Assembly (NCBI GenBank): GCA_022561775.1
Contig: JADFQO010000009.1
Location: forward strand, 1 to 64,000
DNA from: Myxococcales bacterium
GTDB taxonomy: Bacteria > Myxococcota_A > UBA9160 > SMWR01
Direction: 5' to 3'
DNA: 64,000 nt
Under the pieces are notes generated by a model, which searched no databases, had not been told where the DNA came from, and saw only the letters and a list, made by a program, of their open reading frames with translations. Below are positions 15,432 to 24,802 of this stretch, piece after piece (within the stretch, counting starts at the first letter, position 1; every line of letters begins with the position of its first letter). A program made the translations under genes and the position numbers.

Positions 15432-16181
15432 ATGGGCGAGAGCGCGTTCCTGGGCGGTGTGTTCGCGGGCCTGGTCTACCTCATCGCGGGCCTGCACCTG
15501 ATTCGTCTGAGTTGGCAATCGCAAAAGGCGCCCGAGTTGCTACTCGGCACGAGCCTTTTCCTCTGGGGGCTCTCCTACGTCTGTTGGCAGATCCCGATTG
15601 CGACGGCCAACCAACCCCTGACCCAGCCGCTGTTCTTCGCGGGGCGGGTCTTCACCCACGCGGGAACGATCTTCTTCGCGTATTTCATCTGGATCGTATT
15701 CTGTGATCAGGCGCGCTGGGCGAGGTACCTGGTCTATACGATCGCGATTTGCTTGTTCGCGGGTGTGGCGGGATCCATCTCGGTGGGAGACTGGGAGGGC
15801 ATCCGGCCGCTCAGCAACCGCTGGTGGTGGCTGGATTGGACGGCCGGCGTTGTGGCGACGAGCTGGGTCGGCGTAGAAGGATTCATCCAATACCCCAAAG
15901 CGCGGCAGCGCATGCGACTGGGGTTATGCGACCCGCTCGTCTGCAACCGCTACTTGCTTTGGGGCATCGTGGGCGTCGTCTGGACCGTGTATTCTGGGGT
16001 GTTGCTTCACCAGACCGCCGAATTCGAGACCTACCAGGTCTGGTCGATCACCATGGACCGCGCAAACGGCGTGGTCGAAGCAATCGGCGTGACGCTGGTA
16101 TGGTTGATCTTTTTCCCGCCTCGCTTCTACCAGCGTTGGGTCTGTGGCGCCGATCCTCAGCTAAAAGCCGCGGAGAGTTGA
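15432..16181 (+). CDS. Multi-pass membrane protein, seven-helix-like
   Basis: 249 residues with about seven hydrophobic segments and little soluble sequence. It starts MGESAFLGGVFAGLVYLIAG and ends at a charged tail after LIFFPPRFYQRW. No family named with confidence; the topology resembles a 7TM sensor or electron-transfer membrane protein. I chose the ATG behind GGGAGGGGCCAAGGAG rather than the upstream TTG at 15402. The next gene starts 4 bp after its stop, so the two form an operon. Confidence 0.75.
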   Translation: MGESAFLGGVFAGLVYLIAGLHLIRLSWQSQKAPELLLGTSLFLWGLSYVCWQIPIATANQPLTQPLFFAGRVFTHAGTIFFAYFIWIVFCDQARWARYLVYTIAICLFAGVAGSISVGDWEGIRPLSNRWWWLDWTAGVVATSWVGVEGFIQYPKARQRMRLGLCDPLVCNRYLLWGIVGVVWTVYSGVLLHQTAEFETYQVWSITMDRANGVVEAIGVTLVWLIFFPPRFYQRWVCGADPQLKAAES

Positions 16182-16184
16182 CGG

Positions 16185-16496
16185 ATGGAAACGTCCCTAT
16201 TTGACGTGGCCGCACAGAAACTGGAGCGGCACACGGGCTTCAGTCAGCTCGAGGCGCGCGGCACGCTTCGAATTGCGGTGAAATCGGCGGGTCTGGATCC
16301 CAAGAGCCTCACACTCGATGAACTCGGCGCCGTTTTCGAAAAATTGATGCCTGGCGAACTCGAACAGCGCGGCGTAATCGACACCGCAGGCGCCTGCGCG
16401 GCCGTGATGCGCGACCTCGAGAATGCCCCGATCGCCGCGACTGATTCGTCCTCGAGCAATCCCGACGACATCTTCAGCAGACTCGCCAAGTCCTGA
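16185..16496 (+). CDS. Small soluble hypothetical protein
   Basis: 103 residues, no signal or membrane segment. It starts METSLFDVAAQKLERHTGF and contains ARGTLRIAVKSAGLDP, then a Ser-rich linker and DDIFSRLAKS. The pattern suggests a helical regulatory or adaptor protein, but no family was recognised. It is tightly coupled to the upstream 7TM-like gene and may function with it. Confidence 0.65.
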   Translation: METSLFDVAAQKLERHTGFSQLEARGTLRIAVKSAGLDPKSLTLDELGAVFEKLMPGELEQRGVIDTAGACAAVMRDLENAPIAATDSSSSNPDDIFSRLAKS

Positions 16497-16720
16497 TCGT
16501 TCCTCGAGGGGGGCAGCCAAGAGAGCCCTCCTTGGAAGAAAGTGCCTACATCGGATCGCCGGCAGCGCACGCGTGGGGTGCCCGCAAGAATCCAGGATTC
16601 CTGCAGATCTCCGATAGGCGTGGAGTGCCGGCTGGGCGCGCCGCAGCGCGCCAATCGCCTGGGAGCCTCAAGCTACGCGCCCCGCAGACCGATCAGAGGC
16701 GGCAGGAGGGCTCTTGTCCA
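16497..16720 (+). promoter_or_regulatory. Long leader with sequence complementary to the ribosome-binding site
   Basis: 224 bases ahead of the HAMP-type gene. AGAGCCCTCCT (16522-16532) is the exact reverse complement of AGGAGGGCTCT (16704-16714), which contains that gene's Shine-Dalgarno sequence. The same 5' segment can instead fold locally (CCAAG 16517-16521 with CTTGG 16531-16535). Between them lie a GGCGCGC/GCGCGCC hairpin and an AATCC/GGATT palindrome. It may be a regulatory RNA leader; function is inferred only from pairing. Confidence 0.35.
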
Positions 16721-17224
16721 GTGGCGGTAAACTTCGTGCGATCGCTATGTGGATTCGACTCGAGGCGGGCATTCCGCGTTCTACAATTCGGAACGCAGAT
16801 CAGGCTCCCACTCTATCTCCTGCTCATCACGGCCGCCTTCATGTCGCTCTTTGCGTGGAATGCGCACTCCGGCTACGTGACTCTGTACACAATGGTGATG
16901 ACCAACGTGCCGGAGTCGTTCCAAGAGCAGCTTCTGCGCCAGACCTACGACGTCAGCATCGTGGGAGCTGCAATTCTCGGCGGCTTCGCGTTGGCGATGC
17001 TGGGTTTCTGCATCGCCTACACCCACACGCTCCTCGGGCCGACCGTCGCGCTGCGTCGCCAGGTGCAGTCGCTGAAAGACGGCAACTACCAAGCGCGCAA
17101 CTCGCTCAGGAAATCCGACGCAGCCCATCAAGGTCTCGCGGATGATCTGAACAAACTCGCGTCGATTCTGCAACACACCCAGAAGAGAGCGCAATCCGCT
17201 CAGAGCGCCGAACACTTGGCCTGA
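16721..17224 (+). CDS. HAMP-type membrane protein
   Basis: 167 residues with two membrane segments (LYLLLITAAFMSLFAW and AAILGGFALAMLGFCIAY) enclosing a short periplasmic loop. A HAMP-like helix (LGPTVALRRQVQSLKDGNYQ) and a coiled-coil tail follow. There is no downstream kinase or methyl-accepting domain, so it is a short signalling adaptor at most. The GTG start follows GGAGG by 11 bases. The frame is open upstream to 16532, but that part looks non-coding. Confidence 0.7.
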   Translation: MAVNFVRSLCGFDSRRAFRVLQFGTQIRLPLYLLLITAAFMSLFAWNAHSGYVTLYTMVMTNVPESFQEQLLRQTYDVSIVGAAILGGFALAMLGFCIAYTHTLLGPTVALRRQVQSLKDGNYQARNSLRKSDAAHQGLADDLNKLASILQHTQKRAQSAQSAEHLA

Positions 17225-17319
17225 CTCTTCGACTGTCCACCGCCAGTCAAGATCCGCTTGTACCGACAACCGAATTCCTCGATCCGAATTTCCTCTGCTA
17301 ACCTGACGGCGATTGGATG

Positions 17320-17362
17320 GGGGATCTCGCTTGGACGGGGATCTGCTTGGGCGGGGGGATCT
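17320..17362 (+). repeat. Three short direct repeats upstream of lemA
   Basis: GGGGATCT occurs at 17320, 17337 and 17355, spaced 17-18 bp, with GCTTGG-C-GGGG between them. The spacing is less than two helical turns. They may be protein-binding sites controlling the lemA-protease pair. Nothing else was seen in 17225-17460 apart from the lemA ribosome site GAGGAG. Confidence 0.4.
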
Positions 17363-17460
17363 GACAGAGATTTGCATGCGCGCGATTTCTTTCCCGCGGA
17401 CTGCGGCAGGCCCAGCGCTTTTCGGGCGCGATCGATAAGATTGAACGAGGAGAAAACCTC

Positions 17461-18051
17461 ATGACCTGGATCGTCATCGGCGCAATTGCCCTGGTACTCG
17501 TCATCTCGGTGGTGGGCGTCTACAACAAGCTCATCACGTTCAAGAATCGCTACCAGAACGGCTTCGCACAAATCGAGGTCCAACTCAAACGCCGTTATGA
17601 CCTGATCCCCAATCTGGTGGAAACCGTCAAGGGGTACATGGCGCACGAGCGCGAAACACTCGAGGCGGTCATCCGGGCGCGCAATGAGGCGGCTTCCGGC
17701 CTACAACGGGCAGCCAACGACCCGGGTGATCCGGATGCCATCAAGAATCTCGCGAGCGCGGAAGGCGTGTTGGGCGGGGCGATGGGGCGCCTGTTGGCCC
17801 TCGCAGAAGCCTACCCGGACCTCAAGGCCAGCGAGAACATGAAGCAGCTCACCGAAGAACTCACGTCGACCGAGAACAAGGTCTCTTTCGCTCGGCAGGC
17901 CTTCAACGATGCGGTTACCACCTACAACACCTTCCGGCAGAGTTTCCCCGCGGTGATCTTGGCCGGCACGTTCGGCCACGTACAGGACGCGTCATTGCTC
18001 GAGTTCGACAGCGCGGCCATCGCAGAGGCGCCGAAAGTTTCCTTCTCTTGA
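17461..18051 (+). CDS. lemA: LemA family protein
   Basis: 196 residues, normal length. An N-terminal membrane helix (about 2-20) is followed by the family hallmark YNKLITFKNRYQNGFAQIEV and RRYDLIPNLVETVKGYMAHE, then the helical bundle with TENKVSFARQAFNDAVTTYN. LemA proteins are membrane-anchored and often paired with HtpX/M48 proteases, as here (8 bp to the next gene). Role probably in envelope quality control; mechanism unknown. GAGGAG lies eight bases before the ATG. Confidence 0.95.
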   Translation: MTWIVIGAIALVLVISVVGVYNKLITFKNRYQNGFAQIEVQLKRRYDLIPNLVETVKGYMAHERETLEAVIRARNEAASGLQRAANDPGDPDAIKNLASAEGVLGGAMGRLLALAEAYPDLKASENMKQLTEELTSTENKVSFARQAFNDAVTTYNTFRQSFPAVILAGTFGHVQDASLLEFDSAAIAEAPKVSFS

Positions 18052-18059
18052 CCTGATCC

Positions 18060-20015
18060 ATGTCGACAAATTTTTTCGAGAACCAGGACGCGGCTCGACG
18101 CAACACGAAGCGCCTGGTCCTTCTCTTCTGTCTCGCAGTCGTCGCAATCGCGGGCATGCTCTATCTGCTCGCCGTTCTACTCACCGGTGTAGAACGACCG
18201 GACCCGAACGCCGGACAGATGGTGCTCTCCCCTCTGTGGTGGCAGCCCGATCTCGCTGCAGGAGTCGCGATCGCCACGTTGATCGTGGTGGGGGGCGGGA
18301 GCCTCTACAAGATCGCCCAGTTGCGAGGCGGAGGAGCTGTGATCGCGGAGGCGCTCGGAGGAGCGCTGATCCCGCCGGGCACCCGAAATGCGGACGAGCG
18401 CAGGCTGCTCAACGTCGTCGAGGAAATGGCCATCGCGTCGGGTACGCCGACGCCGCCCGTCTACCTGCTGAGTGACGAAGAGGGCATCAACGCATTCGCA
18501 GCGGGCTTTGCACCGGGCGATGCCGTCATCGGTGTCACGCGGGGATGCGTACAACGGCTCAGTCGCGATGAACTCCAAGGAGTCATCGCGCACGAGTTCA
18601 GCCATATCCTCAGCGGAGACATGGGGCTCAACATCCGACTGATGGGGGTGATCCACGGGATCCTGATCATCGGCATCATCGGCTACTTCCTGCTGCGCTC
18701 GTCGCTCTACTCGGGATCCAGCCGGCGGAGCAGCAACCGCGGCAACAGCGGCATGGTGATCGTCGCGGCGGGCCTGGGCCTGATGGTGATCGGCTTCCTC
18801 GGGACGTTCTTCGGCAACCTGATCAAAGCGTCCGTGAGTCGGCAGCGGGAGTTCCTCGCGGACGCGTCGGCCGTCCAGTTTACCCGCAACCCGGATGGCA
18901 TCGCGGGCGCACTGAAGGAGATCGGCGGATTCGAGGGCGGTTCGATTCTCGCGAGCCCGAACGCCCCCGAAGCCAGCCACCTTTTCTTCAGCCAGGGATT
19001 GCGAGGCGGGCTCCAGATGCTCTTCGCCACCCATCCGCCACTCGAGGAACGCATTCGGCGACTCGATCCGAACTGGCAGGGTGGGTCCCGACCGGCGCGC
19101 GCCCACGCGGTGCGCGCTGCACCGATGGGAACCGCGGGATTCGCGGCCGGAGGATCCGCCGCCGATGGCTCAGCGACCCGCGGCAGCAGCGTCGGAAGCA
19201 GCGCGATCGAGCAGGTGGGACAGCCCAGCGCCGAACACATCGCCTACGCGGCAGCGCTCGTAGAGGGCCTACCCCCGGCGGTCGCCGACGCCGCCCGCGA
19301 ACCGTACGGAGCGCGAGCCGTGATCTACGCGCTGCTCATCAATCGCGAAGACGAGCCCCGCAATCGGCAGCTCGAGCAGCTCGCGCGCTTTGGAGAAGCC
19401 GGGATCGATCATGAAACGCGGCGCCTGCTTCCGGAAATCGAACGGCTCGAGGCGCGTTACCGACTGCCCCTGATCGATATTGCTTTCCCCGCTCTCTGTG
19501 CCCTGTCGGCCGACCAATACCAGGCGTTCAAGACCAACCTGCGCGCGCTCGTGGTCGCAGACGAGAAGATCGAACTCTTCGAGTGGGTGTTGCAACGCAT
19601 GGTCTTCACCCACCTGCGACCTCACTTCGAGCGGGTGAAACCACCGCGCATTCGGCACACCTCGCTGCGCAAGCTCTCCGAGCCGTGCGCGGTGGTGCTC
19701 TCCATCCTGGCTCATGCGGGCAGCTCCAGCGAAGCCTCAATTCGCACCGCCTTCGAGACGGGCGCGTCGCAGTTGTCGGGGATCGACATCGCGCTGCTAC
19801 CGCGCGAGCGAGCCGGACTGCGAGAGCTCGATCGCGCACTCGGAACACTCGCGGAAGCCGATCCGACCGCTCGCCAGCAGCTCTTGATGGCCTGCGCGGC
19901 CTGCGTCGCGTCGGATCGCGAAGTCACGCAGGCAGAGGGAGAACTCGTGCGAGCGATCGCCGACGGCATCGGCTGCCCGATGCCACCGCTCCTCCCCGGT
20001 CAGCCGCTCTGTTGA
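18060..20015 (+). CDS. HtpX-like M48 membrane metalloprotease with TerB-like C-terminal region
   Basis: 651 residues, about twice the length of HtpX. Two N-terminal membrane helices precede the M48 domain with zinc motif HEFSH (His178, Glu179, His182) and third ligand Glu264 in RQREFLADASA. Membrane helices lie between (LIIGIIGYFLL, VIVAAGLGLMVIGF). From about residue 390 a second region carries two TerB-like helical segments (LRALVVADEKIELFEW; ACVASDREVTQAEGELVRAI). The catalytic set is complete. It is cotranscribed with lemA; likely inner-membrane proteolysis. Confidence 0.93.
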   Translation: MSTNFFENQDAARRNTKRLVLLFCLAVVAIAGMLYLLAVLLTGVERPDPNAGQMVLSPLWWQPDLAAGVAIATLIVVGGGSLYKIAQLRGGGAVIAEALGGALIPPGTRNADERRLLNVVEEMAIASGTPTPPVYLLSDEEGINAFAAGFAPGDAVIGVTRGCVQRLSRDELQGVIAHEFSHILSGDMGLNIRLMGVIHGILIIGIIGYFLLRSSLYSGSSRRSSNRGNSGMVIVAAGLGLMVIGFLGTFFGNLIKASVSRQREFLADASAVQFTRNPDGIAGALKEIGGFEGGSILASPNAPEASHLFFSQGLRGGLQMLFATHPPLEERIRRLDPNWQGGSRPARAHAVRAAPMGTAGFAAGGSAADGSATRGSSVGSSAIEQVGQPSAEHIAYAAALVEGLPPAVADAAREPYGARAVIYALLINREDEPRNRQLEQLARFGEAGIDHETRRLLPEIERLEARYRLPLIDIAFPALCALSADQYQAFKTNLRALVVADEKIELFEWVLQRMVFTHLRPHFERVKPPRIRHTSLRKLSEPCAVVLSILAHAGSSSEASIRTAFETGASQLSGIDIALLPRERAGLRELDRALGTLAEADPTARQQLLMACAACVASDREVTQAEGELVRAIADGIGCPMPPLLPGQPLC

Positions 20016-20021
20016 CCGACG

Positions 20022-21503
20022 TCAAGCGCTCGCGTCTGGATCGAGCGGGAAGATCGGCCGGCGCACCTTCTTGAATTCGAACAGGCGGTTGTCACTGCTC
20101 GTCACTCCCACACCATCACACGGAAGCTCGTGTCGCGCGATGGCGCGAAAGCCCGCCCGATAGTGGATCCGCGACTTCAGGATCAGAAACTTCTTCTGGG
20201 TGGGCTCGATTCCGACACTGCGGAAGCAGCCGAGATCGAATGGTTCGGAGTTTCGCGAGCAGACGACGATCTGCACCTTTCCGGTATCGAGCACAGCCGT
20301 CTGGCCCATCGACTCGACGGTGCCTCGCGCCATCGCAGCCGTGACGACGAAATCCCCGTCCGTCAGCGCGCGAACTCTACCCGAAATCTCGATCGGCTCG
20401 CCCCGCAGTCCGATGCTCGGCATGTCGACCTTACCGCCGAGGCTCAGGGCGACGCGGCACCCGACCCCCGCTCGCGCCATTTCTTCGACGGCCTCCGGGT
20501 CACAGATGCCGAACATCGCGACGTCTTCGAGGCCCTGCCTGATCACCTCCTTCAGAACGGCCACGGTATCCTGCGTCCCGCCGGAAGCCGCATTGTCGGC
20601 GTGGTCCAGCAGAATGATCGGTCCGCGATCCAGCGCCTTTGCGCGGGCGATCGTTTCCGTCAGGGGCTCCGAATGAAAGACGAACTCCTCGCGCTCCCGC
20701 CAAGCGGCATCGAGTAGGCGCTCGCGCGCCGAATCCGCCACGTCCTGGTCGCCATTGGCAACGGTCACCACCGACAAGCCCGCGTTCGAACAGTCGGCCA
20801 GCGGGAACCCGCCAAAGATCGATGCCGCGAGCAAGCCGGCGCTCTCCTCCTTGCGCGCCATTTCGATCAATGGACCCATCGGCTGGTCTTCGTGGCCCAT
20901 GCGCAGCGTCTGGGCGAGGAGCGGGCGATTTCCGCAGGACATCACGGGTCGAACAGCGCCCTCGAGGGCCGACACCATGATACGCCCAGCGTGCTCACCG
21001 GCCTCGGCCATATCGATGTGGGGATAGGTCTTGTAGCCAACCAGAGCCGTGCAATTCTTTACGATCTCATCGGTGAGATTTGCGTGCAGATCCAGACTGA
21101 CGCCGATTGGAAGTTCGGGGGCGAGCTGGCGGATTCTCGCAAGCAGTTCGCCTTCACCATCGTCGGTGGTCTCGGTCACCATCGCCCCGTGCAGATCCAG
21201 AAAACAAACGTCGCAACCTTCGCCGATCGCTTCACAGATGGCGTCGCACAATACCGCATAGGCGTTCGCATCGACGGGACCACTCGGGGCCGCGTTGCCC
21301 GCGATCGGCGTGACGATCTCCATCCCCGCCTCCTCCGCCACCGCCAGAAAACCACCGATCCCCGTACCCGTAGCCTTGAAACGGCGATAGACCTCTGGCC
21401 CCCTGGGTACGTCGGGACTGCCAAAGCGCCGCAGCGGTGTCGGCACTGGCGAGAAGGTGTTCGTCTCGTGCTCCATCATCGCGACGACGGCGCGCAGCTT
21501 CAC
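20022..21503 (-). CDS. MlrC/M81 family metalloprotein
   Basis: 493 residues, typical of the M81 family named after microcystinase MlrC. Seen: MMEHETNTFSPVPTPL at the N-terminus, FLDLHGAMVTE and the metal-binding LLDHADNAASGGTQDT in the middle, and a C-terminal domain with SKIHYR-type residues (KSRIHYRAGF). Substrate is unknown; most relatives do not degrade microcystin. It is convergent with the M48 gene (6 bp between stops). Encoded alone downstream of the efflux operon. Confidence 0.9.
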   Translation of the reverse strand: MKLRAVVAMMEHETNTFSPVPTPLRRFGSPDVPRGPEVYRRFKATGTGIGGFLAVAEEAGMEIVTPIAGNAAPSGPVDANAYAVLCDAICEAIGEGCDVCFLDLHGAMVTETTDDGEGELLARIRQLAPELPIGVSLDLHANLTDEIVKNCTALVGYKTYPHIDMAEAGEHAGRIMVSALEGAVRPVMSCGNRPLLAQTLRMGHEDQPMGPLIEMARKEESAGLLAASIFGGFPLADCSNAGLSVVTVANGDQDVADSARERLLDAAWREREEFVFHSEPLTETIARAKALDRGPIILLDHADNAASGGTQDTVAVLKEVIRQGLEDVAMFGICDPEAVEEMARAGVGCRVALSLGGKVDMPSIGLRGEPIEISGRVRALTDGDFVVTAAMARGTVESMGQTAVLDTGKVQIVVCSRNSEPFDLGCFRSVGIEPTQKKFLILKSRIHYRAGFRAIARHELPCDGVGVTSSDNRLFEFKKVRRPIFPLDPDASA

Positions 21504-21631
21504 GGCTTCAATCTCCTCGCTTTCAGTGTGGCGCGGACCCGATCGAGTCGACGCTCGAAGCCATTGTGGCGGTCGATCTCGGCGGACAGGATACCGCTCT
21601 ATCGGACAGACCTCGAAATGCTGTCTCCCCT

Positions 21632-24600
21632 TCAGCCTTGATTCTCGTCGGAGGCTTCTGCTGCCTGGCTGTCCGTCGGGTCGTGATCAGCCGCTCTGTC
21701 CAACTTCCAACCGCGCACCCAGTAGAACACAACCGGAATCACGACCAGGGTGAGAACCGTTGCGGATACCATCCCCCCCACCATCGGGGCCGCGATGCGC
21801 CGCATCGTCTCCGAGCCGGTGCCACTGCCCCACATGATCGGAAGCAGGCCCGCCATGATCGTGGCGACGGTCATCATCTTGGGGCGCACCCGAAGCACGG
21901 CGCCTTCGAAGACCGCGTCCTCGAGGTCCTGGCGCGTGTTGAGACGCCCTTCCCGTTTGTAACGCGCGACTGCCTCTTCGAGGAAGATCAGCATCACCAC
22001 CCCCGTCTCTGCGGCGACCCCGGCCAGCGCGATGAACCCTACACCGACCGCCACGCTCATCTCGTAGTCGAGCAGCCATAGCAACCAGACCCCGCCCACC
22101 AGGGAAAACGGAAGGCTGAGCATCACGATCAGGCTGTCCGACAAGTTCCGGAAGTTCAGATAGAGCAGCAGGAAGATGATCACGAGCACCACCGGAACCA
22201 CCATCCGCAGCCGTTCGGCGGCGCGCTCCATGTACTCGTACTGGCCGCTCCAAACGAGCGAGTATCCGGCCGGCAGCGTGAACTCGCGGGCCAGCACCTG
22301 CTTGGCGTTCGCCACGTAGGTACCGACGTCGATCCCCTCGAGATCCACGTAGATCCACGCATTGAGCCGCGCGTTCTCGCTTTTGATCGAGGGGGGGCCC
22401 TTGCGGATTTCCAGGGCCACGAGCTGCTCGAGAGGAACCTGGGCTCCGCTCGGAGTCGGAACCAGCACCCGGCGCAAGGAAGCGATGTTGTCGCGCAGCT
22501 CCCGGGCGTAGCGCAGGTTCACCGGGTAGCGCTCCAACCCTTCGACGGTGGTGGTGACGTTCATGCCGCCGATCGCGGATTGGATCACGTCCTGAACGTC
22601 GCCGACGGTGAGCCCGTAGCGGGCGATCTCGCGCCGGTCGATGTCGAAATCGAGATAGTTTCCGCCGACCACGCGTTCCGCGTACACGCTGAGCGTACCG
22701 GGCACATCCTTCAAGACACCCTCGATCTCCACGGCCAGATCTTGGAGGACCGAGAGATCCGGTCCGGCCACCTTGATGCCGACGGGCGTCTTGATCCCGG
22801 TCGCGAGCATGTCGATGCGGGTCTTGATGGGCATTGTCCAGATGTTGGTGACGCCGGGCAGCCGAACGGCCTCGTCCAGCTCTTTGATCAGCTTCTGGAT
22901 GGTCATGCCGGGCCGCCACTCCTCCACCGGCTTCAACATGATGGTGGTCTCGATCATCGAGAGCGGAGCGGGGTCGGTGGCCGTCTCGGCGCGGCCGATC
23001 TTGCCGAAGACGCGGTACACCTCGGGGATCGTCAAGATCATCCGGTCGGTCTGCTGAAGGATCTCGCGTGCCTTGGTGATCGAAATGCCGGGAAGGGTCG
23101 TCGGCATGTAGAGAAGATCGCCCTCGTTGAGCGGCGGCATGAACTCGGAGCCGATGCGCTTGTACGGCAATACCGTAACAGCGCCAATCAGCAGGGCCAC
23201 CACCACGACCTGCACTTTGTGACGCAGGACCCAGTGAATGATCGGCGTGTAGGACCACAGCAAGAAGCGGTTTATCGGATTCTTGTGCTCGGGCATGATC
23301 TTTCCGCGGATCAGCAACAGCATGAACAGTGGAACCACCGTGATCGACAAAAACGCAGCCCCCGCCATCGCATACGTCTTGGTAAACGCGAGAGGGCTGA
23401 ACAGGCGACCCTCCTGGGCTTGGAGGCTAAAGACCGGCACAAAGGAGACCGTGATGATCAGCAGCGACAAGAACAGCGCAGGCCCGACTTCGACAGCTGC
23501 GTCGAGAATGATTTGCGCCCGAGGCGTCTTCCCCGCATCGCGCTCGAGATGCTTGTGGGCGTTCTCGACCATCACGATGGCGGCGTCGACCATCGCACCG
23601 ATCGCGATCGCGATCCCCCCGAGCGACATGATGTTGGCGTTGATCCCCTGGTGATACATCACGATCAGCGAGATCAGGACCCCGAGCGGCAGCGTCAGGA
23701 TTACCACCAAGGCGCTGCGGACGTGGCCGAGAAACAGGATGCAGACCAGAGCCACGACGATGCTCTCTTCGATCAACTTCTCCTTCAGGTTGTCGACGGC
23801 CCGCTCGATCAGGCTCGACCGATCGTAGACGGTGACGATCTCGACACCCTCGGGCAGGCCGGCCTCGAGCTCCTTCAACTTGGCCTTGACGTTGTGGATC
23901 ACCTCCAGCGCGTTCTCGCCGAAGCGCATGATCACCACGCCCGCGGCCACCTCGCCCTCGCCGTTCAGCTCCACCAGGCCCCGGCGGAGTTCGGGGCCCT
24001 TCTGAATGTGGGCGACATCGCGTAGCAGGATGGGAGTTCCCCTTCCATCGGTCCCGATCGCGATGATGGCGAGGTCCTCGAGGCTCGAGATGTAGCCGCG
24101 CCCACGGACCATGAACTCGGTCTCCGCCATTTCGATGAGCCTTCCACCGACGTCGTTGTTGCTGCGCTGGATGGCGCTGCGTATCTGCGCCAACGAGATG
24201 CCGTAGGCGGCAAGCGCGTTGGGGTCGACCTCTACCTGGTACTGGCGCACGAAGCCGCCGACGCTCGCGACCTCCGAGACACCGGAGACGGTCTGCAGCT
24301 CGTAGCGGAGGTACCAGTCTTGGATCGAGCGAAGATCGGCCAGATCGTTCTGTCCCGTTCGGTCGACCAGCGCGTACTCGTAGATCCACCCGACTCCGGT
24401 GGCATCGGGTCCCAGCGTGGGGGTGACCCCCAGGGGGAGTCGGCCGGAGACGAAGTTCAGGTACTCGAGCACGCGGCTGCGCGCCCAGTAGATGTCGGTC
24501 CCGTCCTCGAAGATGACGTAGACGAAGGAAATACCGAAAAACGAATAGCCCCGAACGACGGTCGCATAAGGTACGGACAGCATCGCGGTGGTGAGCGGGT

Positions 24601-24799
24601 AGGTGACCTGGTCCTCGACCACCTGGGGCGCCTGCCCGGGAAACTCGGTGAACAAGATCACCTGCACGTCGGAGAGGTCGGGGATCGCGTCCAACGGCGT
24701 ATTGATCAGCGCGAACGTGCCCCAACCGACAATTGTGACAACGAGGAGCCCCGTCAGAAATGGGTTCTTGACCGACCCCTCGATGATGCGACGAAGCAC
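21632..24799 (-). CDS. cusA: Heavy-metal RND efflux pump, CusA type
   Basis: 1055 residues, full-length HME-RND inner-membrane pump with 12 predicted helices and two large periplasmic loops. The proton-relay helix reads AIGAMVDAAIVMVENAHKH. Methionines in DPAPLSMIET and TRIDMLATGIKTPVGIKV match the copper/silver Met positions of CusA, so Cu(I)/Ag(I) export is the best guess rather than Zn/Co. It is the last gene of the cusCBA operon (3 bp after cusB). Two further helices near the C-terminus end in a charged tail. Confidence 0.95.
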   Translation of the reverse strand: MLRRIIEGSVKNPFLTGLLVVTIVGWGTFALINTPLDAIPDLSDVQVILFTEFPGQAPQVVEDQVTYPLTTAMLSVPYATVVRGYSFFGISFVYVIFEDGTDIYWARSRVLEYLNFVSGRLPLGVTPTLGPDATGVGWIYEYALVDRTGQNDLADLRSIQDWYLRYELQTVSGVSEVASVGGFVRQYQVEVDPNALAAYGISLAQIRSAIQRSNNDVGGRLIEMAETEFMVRGRGYISSLEDLAIIAIGTDGRGTPILLRDVAHIQKGPELRRGLVELNGEGEVAAGVVIMRFGENALEVIHNVKAKLKELEAGLPEGVEIVTVYDRSSLIERAVDNLKEKLIEESIVVALVCILFLGHVRSALVVILTLPLGVLISLIVMYHQGINANIMSLGGIAIAIGAMVDAAIVMVENAHKHLERDAGKTPRAQIILDAAVEVGPALFLSLLIITVSFVPVFSLQAQEGRLFSPLAFTKTYAMAGAAFLSITVVPLFMLLLIRGKIMPEHKNPINRFLLWSYTPIIHWVLRHKVQVVVVALLIGAVTVLPYKRIGSEFMPPLNEGDLLYMPTTLPGISITKAREILQQTDRMILTIPEVYRVFGKIGRAETATDPAPLSMIETTIMLKPVEEWRPGMTIQKLIKELDEAVRLPGVTNIWTMPIKTRIDMLATGIKTPVGIKVAGPDLSVLQDLAVEIEGVLKDVPGTLSVYAERVVGGNYLDFDIDRREIARYGLTVGDVQDVIQSAIGGMNVTTTVEGLERYPVNLRYARELRDNIASLRRVLVPTPSGAQVPLEQLVALEIRKGPPSIKSENARLNAWIYVDLEGIDVGTYVANAKQVLAREFTLPAGYSLVWSGQYEYMERAAERLRMVVPVVLVIIFLLLYLNFRNLSDSLIVMLSLPFSLVGGVWLLWLLDYEMSVAVGVGFIALAGVAAETGVVMLIFLEEAVARYKREGRLNTRQDLEDAVFEGAVLRVRPKMMTVATIMAGLLPIMWGSGTGSETMRRIAAPMVGGMVSATVLTLVVIPVVFYWVRGWKLDRAADHDPTDSQAAEASDENQG

Positions 24800-24802
24800 G
24801 GC

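Noticed and set aside
22580-24025. 481-codon open frame antisense to cusA
   Set aside because: Composition rich in His/Asp/Arg, no family, and lies wholly opposite a certain gene; typical high-GC shadow.
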